Assembly: GCA_034766995.1 (NCBI GenBank)
Contig: CM068317.1
Coordinates: 27,162,001-27,226,000, forward strand
From: Acanthacorydalis orientalis
Lineage: Eukaryota; Arthropoda; Insecta; Megaloptera; Corydalidae
DNA length: 64,000 bases
Reading direction: 5' to 3'
Part shown: one piece after another, positions 24,881 through 38,900 of the stretch
How positions within the stretch are numbered: the first letter of the stretch is position 1
Layout of the letters: every line of letters starts with the position of its first letter
Notes under the pieces: model-generated
Told to the model about the DNA's origin: nothing
Databases searched by the model: none
Seen by the model: only the letters and a program-made list of their open reading frames with translations
Made by a program: the position numbers and the translations under genes

Positions 24881-27800
24881 GAGAAATATTTTTTATGAAT
24901 GTTCTGCACTACAAAAAACACGTTTCCAAATATAAATAAAAAGAATAGCAGATAAATTTAAAACATCAAGTGTTTTTTTATATAAACACATATTTAAATT
25001 TGGTCATTGTAAATTCATTAAAGTATTTAAGAAATAATTCATTATAATATTTAATTATTTCTCAACTGAACCTCCAAGACATTTAAATGTATCTACAACT
25101 GATAATATTAATTCTGTATCGACAAATGATAATACAATATTTGATTATTTCTTATTATATTTCAATAAGTTATTGTTTACGTACTTACAAAAAGTCCACG
25201 TACTATAATTAAAAAAATATATAATTTTATATAGATGTTGAAAAATTAAATTTTATTTTAAGAACTTGACAATAACTCAAATTATATATCTCAACCCTAT
25301 CGAAACAAATAACCTCTTTATATAATAATATTTGGTTGCCTCTTTATTCATTTCAAAATATTTAATGTGTAAAATTTTATGCTTCGTTTAAATCATTGTC
25401 TGCATTTTGAAAACTTATGTCATTTTCTTTTTGTAATAAAGAAGAAAAACATAAGCAAATATTTTAAAGTTATTTGTATAATCATTACTACTACAAATTG
25501 TTATTATTTCAATTTTTACAACAGATTTTTAATGTTTTTCTTATTAGCTCGATTTTAACGAAATAAATTTAATAAAATTCTTGTTCTTTGTGCAACTTAG
25601 CTGATTTAATTATATTTGTCTTTAAATGTGTTAAAATCAGTTTCTTTCATTTATATTGTATTAGTATCCACTTCACAATACTATAGTGCTTATTAAATGA
25701 CAATAGAACTTCGCTTATCGAAAAAGTTCTCCTTGACATTTTAAAATCGTCTCTTAGAGACCACAAGTGCTACGCTTGAAAACCGTATAAAACATTCTTA
25801 CTCCTCCGACTCCTTCCAAGATACGCATTATTATGACCCAAATCCAACTGAACTTTGCTAACAATGGAGTAAGCACCGTACACACTACGTTAATTGCAAC
25901 GCTGAAGAACATAACCCATTTCGCTGAAAACAGTTCCGATAATTGTCCTCCTGGTATATTTGATACAAGATATCCCCAAAAATACGAAGATAATATTAGA
26001 CCTTGAATCTGAGAATTCCATTCATAAGGTCCATCCTGAAAGTGATAATATTTTAATTTGAAATTCAACATACGAGGTCAGACAATTAAGTAATGCGACA
26101 AAATTCAAAAATCGAGTATATTTAAAAATTAAGGTACATCGCTGCGATCCCCTTCAAAGTAGTCCCCTCCCGCATCTATACACTTATTCCAGCGAGTTTT
26201 CCAGTTTTCGTAACAATTCTGGAACACTTCTTGTGGGACCTCTCCGAGTACCCTCGTCACAGATTCTTGGATATCTTCAACGGAGTCAAAATGTCGACCT
26301 TTGACGAATTTTTTCATATGGGGGAATAGGAAAAAGTCGCAGGGTGACATGTTCGGTGAATATGGCGGTTGTGGTAACGTTGCGATGCCTTTAGACGCCA
26401 AAAACTGAGAGACACTGAACGCACTGTGACAGGGAGCATTGTCGTGATGCAGAACCCAAGTCTTCGCGATCTCTGGACGCACTCTGAGCACCCTTTTTCG
26501 TAATTTTTCGAGCACATTGCGGTAGAATACTTGATTTACGGTTTGTCCAGGTGGTACGAACTCTTTGTGAACCACCCCTTTGCTGTCGAAGAAGCAAATC
26601 AACATGGTTTTCACTTTGGACTTGCTCATTCTCGCCTTCTTTGGCCTTGGTGCTCCAGGGGACAGCCACTGTTGGCTTTGTCGTTTAGTTTCGGGGTCAT
26701 ATTGAAAGAACCAACTTTCATCACCAGTAATAACTCGATCGAGAAGAGTAGGATCACTTTCAACCTGCTCGAGACAATCTTGAGCGATGTTCTCTGTTCC
26801 ATTTTCGTGACATGCACTACTCGCGCGTTGTTACAAAACACTAAACAGCTGGCGAAGAAATGATCGTACGAGGGTGGTCAAGGTCTCAATCGAGAGAGTA
26901 GGGATCTGCTATTACGGTGGCGGAGTTACAGGTTCGCAGTATTACCACAGGCCGAGAAAAAAAATCGGTCGCATTACTTAATTGTCTGACCTCGTATACT
27001 GCTAAATATAATAATAATCTTGATTTACAGTTTTATTTTTCAAGATAGACTTTTACATTTTCCAACTGCACTTCGTGTCAATTTCTACAATTGTGGTTTT
27101 TGTTTTTCTAAAAAATCTTCTTTTTAAAAGTGTATGATTTGTTCATCCTAATTATTGTTATCCTGAGTTATACAATTTTTTTAAACGAATGTATCATTTT
27201 AAAAACATGAATAGATATGAGTATAATTTGTGATTTTACACATAATTGTTATCAGTATCATTATTTTTATACGAAATTGTTTATTATACAAAAAATATTA
27301 TTTTTATGCAAATAAAAAATCTCTTTATTAAATTATGTTGTACATTTTTCCTATTGAAAGTATGCAATATTTATATAGAAGTATTAGCATCACATAAAAC
27401 AAAAAAATCTTCATTTAATTTATGAACTATCTCTATTTCTGTATTCTCTATTAGTTTAAGTTTATATTTACATTATTCTATTACAAAACCAGCTGTTATA
27501 AATAATGATAAAATTTAATAATGGCATTAAGAATTAATTCATCATTTTTTTATAAACTATGAATTCATTTTTAATTAACTGACTGAATAAAGAAATCTAA
27601 ATACATACTTCTACTTCAACACTTTCTCCTGCAGCTTCAGCATCTATATTTGGACAACCAGTACCAGTTTTCACATGCTCATCACCTGCAGTTTGTAAAG
27701 TTACTGCGGTAGCATTCACCATACCGACTAAAGCAACGGACATGCATACTTTCAAACCATATACAATAGCCATTCCAACTGAAGCATGGATTGCAAAAAC

Positions 27801-28769
27801 ATATCTTGCTGGAATACCTAAATTAATATAAAACTATTATTATCCATATGCAATATTTCTTCGAGAAAAAAATCCGAAATTTTTGACACAATTGAGCAAT
27901 TAACTAATACGTACAAAATTCAATTTCAAGCTTAAAGGCGCATCAAGTTTTATTTAAGAGAATTATCTTTCTCTTTCATAAATTTAGTTGTTTGTAAAAA
28001 TAATTTAAGTAAAAAGTACATGAAAGTATAAAGATTTAATTGCTAGTTTTGAAATATTTCCGAGATCTTAAATTTTATTTCCCTTTATTAAAAAAAATGT
28101 TTTTTTTTTTAAATTGATGAAGTAAATTATAACTATCCATCATTTGCTTTCAAAATGTTTAACAAATTTTAACATAGCATGTTATCACTATAAAGAAATC
28201 AATAAATAAATAAACTATTCTAAATCGAATCGTTCTACAAAGACACAACAGAAGAAGACATCAAAATCTAATATAAAATGGAAAGATAATAGTCAAAGAT
28301 ACAGATTTCAAAAAAACAGAGATATAGTGACCGATCAAATTAGAGTTCTAAATAAAAGCTTACTACAAATATATTGGGTGTTGATATTTCAAAAATAAGG
28401 ATTATATATCATCTGGACAATAATTAATTAGATGGCGGGATATTAAATAATGATATTTTTTTTGTCAAACATCATATAGAATAAATATTTTTTAAAAAAA
28501 TAATACTAATTACATATACTGCTTGGAAGTTTTTATCTCAAAATAATAGAGCAATTATAATAATAAATATATTCTTTTATACGTTCTATTCGTAAATATA
28601 TTATACGTTTTAATCAATGTTTACCTGGAAAACTAACATATAAATGCATAAAACTTAAAAATCGTCATATTAAAGAAACGCCTTATCAATCACTACCTAC
28701 TAATAATAAAATTTTTATTCTTCAAATTTAAATCAGATTTATTTTCGGTTTTTGGAAATAAAAAAATAA

Positions 28770-28815
<46 letters not shown>

Positions 28816-28916
28816 GAATCTACGAAAGTACTACTACTAAACTTCAAGTAAGCTGCGAAATTGTCTTAAAATTACTTACAGAGGAAAGGGTTCCCTCGAG
28901 CTTTTACTCCACTCAT
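21420..28916 (-). CDS. SLC17-family MFS anion transporter, copy 1
   Basis: Eight minus-strand exons: 28916-28880, 27817-27609, 26035-25802, 24784-24479, 24063-23914, 23578-23446, 23389-23148 and 21542-21420, with GT-AG junctions and matching phases (1,0,0,0,0,1,0). The protein is 477 residues, usual for the family. The start codon is followed by [10 protein letters not shown], shared with the neighbouring paralog. Recognisable elements are TM1 ([20 protein letters not shown], with a possible N-glycosylation site after it), [67 protein letters not shown] and a GEEQSW tail. SLC17 proteins are 12-TM transporters of phosphate, sialic acid, glutamate or other organic anions. Substrate and membrane are not determined here; insect members are often labelled inorganic phosphate cotransporter or sialin-like. 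Introns hold a mariner (26073-26994), a repeat copy at 21.75 kb and TA/CA arrays. Confidence 0.88.
21543..23147 (-). other. intron 7 of transporter copy 1
   Basis: AT-rich. It contains uninterrupted copy B of the repeat described at 3.7-4.4 kb (about 21745-21930) and a (CA)n(TA)n array directly beside the exon 7 donor (about 23109-23142). The remainder is unrecognised. Confidence 0.6.
21745..21930. repeat. unclassified interspersed repeat, copy B (uninterrupted)
   Basis: Shares catcgatatgtacataa, attaaatatttttgat and atttgtgaaagtatattta with copy A at 3.7-4.4 kb in the same order, but lacks the mariner found there. It sits in intron 7 of transporter copy 1. Confidence 0.55.
23757..23870. repeat. 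compound TA microsatellite in intron 5
   Basis: Two TA arrays joined by ctgtatatccatacg, between exons 5 and 6 of transporter copy 1. Confidence 0.9.
24822..24880. repeat. (CA)n(TA)n microsatellite in intron 3
   Basis: CA repeats followed by TA repeats, about 40 bp upstream (gene sense) of the exon 4 acceptor. Confidence 0.9.
26073..26994 (-). mobile_element. internally deleted mariner with intact catalytic frame
   Basis: Including the flanking TA target duplication (26071-26996), the two ends are perfect 29-bp inverted repeats beginning tacgaggtcagacaattaag. The 922-bp element is shorter than a full mariner (about 1.3 kb). On the minus strand an uninterrupted frame from about 26843 to the stop at 26129 covers the transposase from the [12 protein letters not shown] region through [12 protein letters not shown] to the C-terminus. 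The triad is intact, numbering from the Met at 26629: Asp15 (CFFDSKG), Asp63 (HHDNAPC) and Asp98 (SPCDFFLF), with 34 residues between the last two. A start-like MEQRTSLK lies in another frame just upstream, suggesting an internal deletion that removed the helix-turn-helix DNA-binding domain. It lies in intron 2 of transporter copy 1, same strand, with its edge 36 nt from the exon 3 acceptor. Confidence 0.9.
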
Positions 28917-29168
28917 CTTCAACAGTAAATCATACAAATAGAAAGTTTCGAAAAAATTCACAAAAAAATCTTTTTTTACATCCACAAAACGTATTACAAA
29001 TCGAATTTTTCAACATAAAATTATATTTTATTATTTTGACAGATATTCATTATTTTTAAAAATAAACAATGAAATTTTAAAAAGATCAGGTTTGTAGAAA
29101 AAAAAAACAATAAATTCTTAAGCGTAGAAACATATAAACAAATTTATACATATATACATATATCCGTA

Positions 29169-29211
<43 letters not shown>

Positions 29212-29419
29212 TTATATATATAGAGAGAGAGAGAGGAAAAGAGGAAGAGAGAGGTTATTTTTCAAGAGAACGAAAATATAATAGATTTGAAACATTATCG
29301 ACCTTTAGTTAACATTCGACAACTGACAATCAAATCATTTCTAAATAACACCAAGCATATCGATATTCTACAAACAAAGAATATATGCAGATTTTAAAAA
29401 CAATCCAGTAGTATAATAC
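28917..29419. other. 5' flank of transporter copy 1
   Basis: AT-rich; contains a (TA)n then (GA)n array at about 29148-29240. The promoter probably lies here, but no motif is recognisable. Confidence 0.4.
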
Positions 29420-30061
29420 CAATGGTGGGCAAACTGCGGCTCCCGAGATAATATTGGGTTTCATTGCCATTTTTCCTAAACTTTTATATTAATAATCTAT
29501 AGTAGTATAGTATGTACCAATATTAGAATATTTTATACATAAACGGGTAATTCACATTATCTTTTCAAACATCCATATGCATTATGTGTCCAAACTGGTG
29601 TTTAAGGTGGCTTTACGATTATGGACAATCCTTAAAAAAGACATAAAACTAAACAATTTTGTTAATTAAGACTTGACGAATGCAATAAAATCAAATTCGG
29701 GACAGGTTACTGTTTAAATTCTTGAGAAAAATATCTTTAAAAATGCAAATTTTAATACAGTCTCGGCAAATTTTTGCAAAAATGAAGACTCAATCAAAGT
29801 CTTCAACGAGTAGAGATTAAACATATTCTGCTTTAGTGAGTATGACTACTATAAAGTTGTATTTTTTATTATTTATATTAAGTCAGTAGGAAAATAATTG
29901 CGGTTTTGTATATAAATTTGAATGTCATAAACCGTAATTATTTTTCTACCAACTTAATAAATACAATTTTAAAATAATATTTTCTGTGACTCTTGAGATT
30001 TCAAAAATGTATGAAAGGTATTATACGTGGCTCTTATTGTCGAAGAAGTTGCCCACCCTTG
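29420..30061. mobile_element. hAT-like non-autonomous element with internal hairpin
   Basis: The left end caatggtgggcaaact and the right end, in inverted orientation caagggtgggcaactt, form terminal repeats. The flanks gtataatac and gtatatac resemble an 8-bp duplication with one indel. The 642-bp interior is non-coding. Near 29871-29962 it holds a long imperfect inverted repeat (arms around aaaataattgcggtt and aaccgtaattattttt). Confidence 0.65.
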
Positions 30062-30774
30062 GTATATACCGTATTCAAATAGTAAGAGGAGTAATAAGTC
30101 GATGAAATAAATATCCAATATCAACAAAATTCGAGCTTACATATTATGAAACATTCTTAACATTCCCCTATTATGTAATATTGAGAAAAATGAAATAATA
30201 TTAGTGAGCCTATGTAGGAAAATATGAGAGTTAAATACACAAAGATGCTATTATATCAAAATTGTTCTCCACGGTCTTAGAAGAATGATTAAATCGCTTA
30301 ACTGAAACAATAAAGTAATAAGATAAAATACTAAAGTTGTACTGACATCGCCATTTTACTGATAGTATATTATTTTCGCAAATAATTTAGGAAATTGCAA
30401 AAAATATTTGAAAAATTAAATAAAATCATCTGAAAAACAGGACCCAACACTAATGTAATTTGATGAGTTCATATGCAGATACGCATAAAAATAGTTGTTA
30501 CAATAACAGAAAAAGTTAAGAGAAAAGTAGAATGAATAAGACAACAAGCGGAAGCTATTTATATAAAAAAAGTGGAATTTAAATAGTTGGGGCAAGAAAA
30601 GAATAGATACGGAAGAAAAATTACTGATTGTGAACTAAGAAATATAAAAAAAATCAAAAAAAGGTAATTAATAGACGAGGTAATATAAAATTGCATTGCA
30701 GACATATGAAAACAGAGACACAAGATTGAATTGTAAGAGACATTTATATAATAATGAATCGTAAAACACTAGAG

Positions 30775-30835
<61 letters not shown>

Positions 30836-32292
30836 TACCTGTAAAGAAATATACAGAAAAAGAGAATTGTATTTTTATTCATAAGTTAAACATGATGTAT
30901 CCATACAGAATTTCTACTTCATTTTGTTTTCAGTCTATTTTTTCAGTATTTTATTTTCTGTTGAACCTTCGTCTTCTATAACATAACTTTTTCTTACAAC
31001 CTAAAGGTCACTACTACATTTAAAATCATGCAAAATAGTAATAAACAAATATAGGTGTTTTATAAATTTATTTAATTAAAATAAATTTTCTATAAGATTA
31101 TAAACAAAATATATTTTTAAAATAACAACCATGTAATCTGAACAAAATAAAATATATTTAAAATTCAAATAACTTATTTTTATATATTAAAAATAATGAA
31201 TGGAACTTCAAATAAATGTTCTAAAAAAGGAAGAACGCATTTAAAGTAACATTTTATTACCAGCAGAAATTGCATTTCGTATTTGAAGCCATTATTTAAA
31301 AGTATATTTATCTTATAAATAGCACATCTACATTGTTAAAAACGCATGCTGGCATCGAAATGAGTTTTTGCTTGAAGAGCCCTTTGACATTTACATGAGA
31401 GTTCAAATCTGACATTATATTTATTTAACACATTTTTCATTTATACAAAAGTATGTAAACATTTATAATAAAATATTAAATCGAATTTAAAGAAAATTAT
31501 AAACAGTCGACACGAATAAATAGCTTAATAATCAAATCATTTAAGAAATTAAATGAAATTTAAACCTTCGAAGTAATATCCTTTATAATATATTTAAAAA
31601 AGTGTCGAATTTACCAGGATCTTACCGATTTTTAATACATTTTTTTGTTATATGTCCTCAAACAACATTATTTTTTTTAAGTCATTTAGTATAATTGCTT
31701 TAGACGATTGATTTAGTTATTTTGTAATAGAAAATAATATTATAATTGAAATATTTGTACTTAAAATCCAATAGGAATCAATAAATAACAGTAGAATATA
31801 TTTATATCAATATCTACAATCTTATAGATATATATCTTATACATTTACATCAAGATGTTTCTATAAGTACGCAGGAAGATGTTTTTATTTATAAGGTATA
31901 AATTTCAGAGGTGTTATAATATGTGTAGAGAATAGAGAATTTTTAGTCATTTAAAAATTACAATTTTATTCTTTGAAAACAACTCATTTCTAAATTTAAA
32001 CATCTCATTCAAATTATGTTTATTTATAATAAACTAACTTGTATTAAAAATCAGTCGTAATGGACCATCCATTAATTTTCCTATTAATTTCACAAGTTTA
32101 TTACAGCACTATCCAAAACATGATTATGTACAATACTCCAGTGTTTATATAATATACATAAGTATTTTAAAACGAAAATATATTACAGTAAAACTATTCT
32201 AAGAGATGCATCAAAAAGATGAATAATATTAATTAGTATAAAATAAAAAAAATACAATCATAATCCTAAATTCGAAAAAGCATATGCGTGTA

Positions 32293-32337
<45 letters not shown>

Positions 32338-33647
32338 TAGACCTTCGATTTTAAAATAAACAAAAAACGTTTACTAAATTATCCAATACGATTTTCTTTT
32401 AAAAATTGCAATCAAATTGGAATCCAGTTATATTTAACAATTTTAAAAAGTAGACAGTATATTCCGAAAGTTGTATTGATTAAATAGATTTTTAATTACA
32501 AGATAGACAAAATGGTTACTTTAAAACAATAGTTATATTTGTTCTGGTTAATATACGATAAGTTGTTTATTTTTAAAAAATGAATTTCTGACAGTGACTG
32601 ATCTAAATGTAAATTTATGTTAATAACACATTAATATACATTACAGCTCATCTATTTCAGTGTTATATAATCACAAAAAGATAAGCAATTTGAAAGTATG
32701 GCAGTAGATTTATTCTATTACAGTAGATTTCATCTTGCTCTTATATTTATAATATTATTAAATAAAGAAAAGCTGTGTTGTATAACATAACCAATGGGAC
32801 ACTAAATTAATTTGAATTCACAACACATAACAATTTAACATCACATTTATATGTATATTACTTAGTATTTTTTTCCAATCTACTTAAAGCATTTTTTCTT
32901 GTAATAACAAGACGAATACGATATTAAATTATAATTTTATATAATAATAAATATTTATATGAAATTTATTGTTCACATAATTGAGCGACGTAAAGCATAC
33001 ATTTAAGTTAATGTTGAAGCAAATATCTTTTTTATAAAATAACTATTCTCATTATATTTCATTACATACAGCAATATGTTATTTAACGTGGATATCTCGG
33101 AAGGTTATCGACATAAGTTAATTGTTGATAAAATTCTCTTTTCGCTATAACATTTCGATGTATAAATATTTTTCTTGGTACCGAAAACACATGTAGATGA
33201 AATTAGACTGAGAATTCGAAGAGTTGATGTTTTATAAGTCATACACATAAACATATAATAAAATACATTGGTCACTGTGAATTCACAAATAGGTATTTAA
33301 ATTTGAAAAATAAATAGCCTATTCTATATAGACTGTACTTACAGAAAGGTGTTCAAAACCTTTTAATTATTTTTGTATTTTTAAGAACTTTTTTAAATTT
33401 CCGGAAAAATTAAGGTCCAGTTATATTTTAATTATTACAAATTATTTTTTTGAAGTAATCACCTTCATTTACCCACCCCTTGGACTCCCTACTGAAACAG
33501 CGTAGCTATTAATTAATAAATTACCTAAGAAAACTTTGATATGTGTTTTTCAATTAAATTTGAAAAACATATATTAATTTTTTACTAAATTCTTTGATTT
33601 ATAAATATTCCATTTTAAAAACTTATCTTGTATAACTTTTGAGATAT

Positions 33648-33650
<3 letters not shown>

Positions 33651-33717
<67 letters not shown>
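33651..33717. repeat. (TA)n(TG)n microsatellite
   Basis: TA repeats followed by TG repeats. Confidence 0.9.
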
Positions 33718-34805
33718 AATGGATTAATAATAAGAACAAGCCGTACCCCCATGGTAGTAAACCTAAGTAAAATTAATAACATTACGCGAAATTAAAAAAA
33801 ATATTTTACATTTGCGATTCTGTATATAGTTCGTATAAAAATATTTGTTTTATTTCATGACATGAATAAAATTATATAATTTTCCGTATGTTACTTAATC
33901 ATTTCTTTTACTGGCATTTTTTATTATTTAGAAAAAAAATTATAAAAATAAAATTAAGTTTATATAATGTACAGATAAGGTTAACTATAAAGGAACTCCT
34001 ACATATAAAAGAGATAGATATACATTTTATCTAAGATAAATGAAGACAACCGTCATGCATTCGAAATTATAACTGGTCATCAGTACTTAACACCGTTAAA
34101 GGGTTCAAAATAAAATAAATGATTATTTTTCGAGAAAGCTATTAGTAAAACATATTTTATATAATTTGTCTTTTTATTATTATATATATATATGTCTTAG
34201 AAACGATTTTATAATTTATTTTAAACAAATAAATAAAAATAATTTCAGATCAAAAATATTAATGATTTAATGTAACTACCTAATCGAAAAAGACTGCTAA
34301 ATAGAAATACACAAACTTATATCTTGTATAACGTTATATTATATTTTGAAGATGATATTAAGTAATTTGTTTATACAAATGATTCCCTATAGAGACTTTT
34401 ACAAATTCAATATTTATGAATAGATTTATACTGAGTAATTTTTTTAAAAATCTATTATTTTAAATAAATTACGGCGTTTCTTTTTATAAGCTGATTTTCG
34501 AAAATCATATTTCTGATATGTACCAACAATTCGTATTGTTCATAGTCAATAGTAAAAAAATAAAATTTTTATAAATCAATAGTATTTTCTTAAATTCATA
34601 AAAAAATTCAAAGTTTGCATTTTTTTATTTTATAATTTTAATTTACCGAATTATTAACGAATAATATATAATCAGTAGGTAAACAATTTCGAGAATTTTT
34701 CCCATACTTTAAATCAAAAAAAAGTAGAGTTCTACTAATTGATTTAATTTTTTTTAATATTTAAATCAACTTAATATAATTACTACAGGCATATTAACAC
34801 ATTTG

Positions 34806-34807
<2 letters not shown>

Positions 34808-34864
<57 letters not shown>
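34808..34864. repeat. (TA)n microsatellite
   Basis: About 57 bp of TA repeats. Confidence 0.9.
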
Positions 34865-34867
<3 letters not shown>

Positions 34868-35506
34868 GAGCAAGTTTAAAATTATATTAAAAACAAAATC
34901 TAAAATATATCCAAATAAAATATATAAACTTTCTTCAAAGAAATTTAATTCGTTATTGAAAAAATCTATTAAGTATTCAGGACCGTTTTCAAGATTTATA
35001 AACAGTTGATAATCAAGTTCAGCACAAACTAAATGACTAAGTTCAACAATTATTAAATTCAACATCAGTTCAGCATCAACAATTAAGTTCAACATCAACT
35101 AAACCTATGAGCAATGCTCAATAACTTGTCATCTGAAACCACTCTCAATATTCTAATTTTCAGTACAAGAAAATATTTACACAAAACTTATTTAACTAAA
35201 TATAAACGAATTTTTTTTAATAATAACAATATTAATAATTTTTTAACAAATTTGGCTGAAATGAAAAAATAATTTTATTTCATATATCATATCACACTCT
35301 TTTTGCACATTATTAAAAATAATTTAATTAATGTCATTAACTATATAAATGTGGTCGTTAATATCTGTGCGATAAAATCAGTAATTGTATATATTGTATA
35401 ATATTTTTTGATTCTAATTTAAATCTGATATAAACGTTAATGAAAACCTAGGTAACGACTCTAATCTTTTGAGCTTGTAATTTATTTATAAAACAAAATA
35501 ATGAAC

Positions 35507-35558
<52 letters not shown>

Positions 35559-35868
35559 GTATGTATGAGTTATAACACAACAGCTGTTCTATTATTTATA
35601 AAAAAGTATTTGTTACAATCAACATTCAAACATAGTTTTATACATTAATAGAATATATGTGGAGAGATACAGTTTAATATCTGTATTAAATTAAATACAT
35701 AAGTATTTTAGAGTAAATCAATTTACCCACCAATCTTTATATGTAAGTAAATGTAATTTTATTACTTAGTACTTTAATATTTAATCATACATCAAATCAG
35801 ATCATTCATTTTATTATATAACACATAAAAAGTCCGATTGAATAAATATTGACTTACATTATATCTGG

Positions 35869-35874
35869 TTTATT
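35869..35874 (-). terminator. candidate polyadenylation signal of transporter copy 2
   Basis: AATAAA on the minus strand 38 nt after the stop codon; a second copy lies at 35810-35815. Confidence 0.45.
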
Positions 35875-35911
35875 AACATTTCAATACTCTCTAAACATAT
35901 TTTTGTACATC

Positions 35912-38900
35912 TTAACCACGTAATGGCTGCGCTTCACCTTTTTTATTCATTTCTTCTTCATCTTCTTTAGGTTTGTTCCATGTCTGCTCTTCACCAGAAC
36001 CAAATATAGCATAAAAGACTGCTTCCACGGCGAAAAGGACTATCGTTACACCGAAAATAATACGCCATGACGCTATTGTAGGCTGTGAATAAAATTTTGA
36101 TTTTAGACGTATGTAAATGATTTACTAGTGTACTGTCTACATGTAAATGCAACATACAAATATTTACTACATCATTTAATCAAAAAACATTTTTTTTATG
36201 TAAAAATGTCGAAGACATTGTGGAATATGTATAATCAGTTACAGTAAAATTGTGGGTTCAATCATATTTATATTTTTTTTATCATTTATTTTTCATGTCG
36301 ATTAACTCCTGATACATTGATATACAAATAATATCAAAATAACATTTTTAAGAGCTATTGAAAATACTTACATTGCTGTGCGTAAGATGCCCAACAAACA
36401 ATGGTACAATAATACCAGGGATTGTAGCTGCCGTATTTGTAATTGCCATTAGAATACCTGCATGGTTCGGTGCTAAATCAATATGATTAGCCAAAAATCC
36501 ACAGAACATCGCGCCAAGTGCTGTAGTCGCAATCGCAACAAACGCAACAGCGATTCCTCTATCACAGCCGGAGAAACATATAACCAGCAAACATATCAAT
36601 GGAATGACACTAGCTGCAAGTAGCAAATAATTTGTAATTAATGATTATCAACTTTATAACGCGATGCGATTAAAAAATATATCTGAATTGGGTGAAGCAG
36701 ATCGCATAAAATTATTTATTTTAAGAATTTACCAATAAGAGTAGCAACTTTTCTGGCTGTTGTTGTTGTAATTTTATTACTTGCCCTTAATTTATCTAAT
36801 GTTTTACTCAATCCCATACTGAATAACCATAGAGTTAAGAATGGTAACGCGACACGTACGGCATTCTGCAATAAAACAAATATTGATTAAGTATTTTTGA
36901 ATTTAATAATAAACATTCCTTTGCGACAAATACTGGACTGTAATAAATTTGTAAAAATATTAATTTTTTTTATTTAAATTTTTATTAAAAATGTAAAAAT
37001 TGAAAATAATGTTCCGAACAAAAAATTAATAAATATCATTTCGACAAATTATTTATTTTTTATATTAATACCACGTTTACAACAAAATTATGTTTATGTG
37101 TATTATTAAATCACACACATTCCTGTTCACAATGATCATTTTCAAAGCGGCTGTAATTCATAATAGATTTTTTTATTTACATTACCTTTGATTACTAAAT
37201 TCATTAAATAATTTATAAAAAAATAATTCATTAAAAATTGATTTTCATAGATCCAAATTGCCTTTAATCGTTAAAAACAAAAATTAGCAAATGAAAATGA
37301 ATGAATAAAAATCTAACCTCTTTGTTTATATATTATCAGATATTAAAAAATCACTTTCTCATTTTTCATTTATACAGAAATCTATTAATAGCTATAAATT
37401 AATGAACTGCTTTTTAAAAAATATTTGTATTTGAAATCCGATCAGTATTTTTTTAATAACTTAAAAAATAAATAAACGCTTTTTTACTTACTTCAGATAA
37501 TTTAAACTTCAATACTTGTTTCATATAAAATGGCATTTCAATAAGTACCATATACCATCCCCAATTACTACAGCAATGGGCTACAAAAATTGCCCAAAAT
37601 GGCATTGATGTAAAAATTGACTTCCAAGGAGTAGGATAACTCTAAAATATATATAAAATCAACTTTTTTAATACAATTTATTAATAAATAAATATTTAAC
37701 CTTTTTCTTTCCTCCTTCATCTTCTGCTTTTCCACCTCCCAAAGCTTCTAAAATATAATCTCTTTCTGACTGCCGCATAAATGGTTGTAGACTTGGATTA
37801 TCATATATTAAAATTGTCCAAAACACAAGCCAAATGGCCGATAATCCGCCAAATACATAGAAAATAGACTCCCAACCATAATTTTTCGCCAGTACACCAG
37901 CACCAAGTAAACTTATAACAGTACCTAATGAAGTACCAGCGTACGTGATTGCCGACATTAGAGATCTTTCATTCGGTGGTGCCCATTTACTTAACATAAC
38001 GTGACATGCAGGAAAAGTTACTCCCTTTAATACAAAATTTTAACAAAATTTATGTTTTTCTCAGAAATAAATATTATAATAATATATTGATTACTTACTC
38101 CACCAATTCCTTCACCAACCCGCATCAGAATCACTAGAATCCAACTAATTTCAGCAAGTGGAGGTGTTAAAACTGTACATATAACGTTAATGACAACACT
38201 GAAGAACATGACCCATTTAGCTGAAATTTTTTCAGCTATTTTTCCACCGGGTAACTGAGCCACAATATAACCCCAAAAATAAGCAGATAGCATATAACCC
38301 TGTTTGTCTGAATCCCATAAAAATGGTCCATCCTAAAAACAAAAAAAACAGCTATTTAAAAATTAAAAAATATTTCTTAATGAATAACAAAAATACATAA
38401 AAGATTAAAATGTTAAGTGTTTAGACATTGAGCAAGGTTCATATAGAAATAGAAATATTGTTTATTTTTCAATATTAAATGGTGGTATTCATATGTTTTT
38501 TGTTTTATATATATAATATATGCATGTATGTATGTAAATATGCAGAACCAAAAAATATATAAAAAACACAAAAAGAGATCTATGAACAGAAAAAGAAGAA
38601 AAACAGGAAATTAATTGGAAATGTGTGGAAAAAAGAGATAGTATATAATTTAATGTGAAATTCATTTAGAAGAAACGTCTGTCCAGCAATAATCGTCAAA
38701 GGATGAAGTTGACGGTAATGACGATATATGTATACAAGTAATTGAAATACAAGTTGTATTTTTGTTTTGTATTCGAGGAAGATGTTTTTGTACACAATTA
38801 TCGTAAGGTTCAAAGATGAAACATTGTCGACAATTTATATTTATATCAATGCAGATAAAAATGTTACCATTTAATTATTCCAAATAAAACGCATCTTCAA

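Larger units (their letters stand above)
30062..35868. other. intergenic stretch between the two transporters
   Basis: AT-rich with no gene recognised. TA arrays lie at 30777-30825, 32296-32332, 33651-33717 (with TG), 34808-34864 and 35507-35567 (with TATG). A Pro/Cys-rich-looking patch near 33470-33500 is too short to interpret. Confidence 0.5.

Noticed and set aside
26314..26863. Other open frames across the mariner (both strands)
   Set aside because: Shadows of the transposase frame with no domain of their own.
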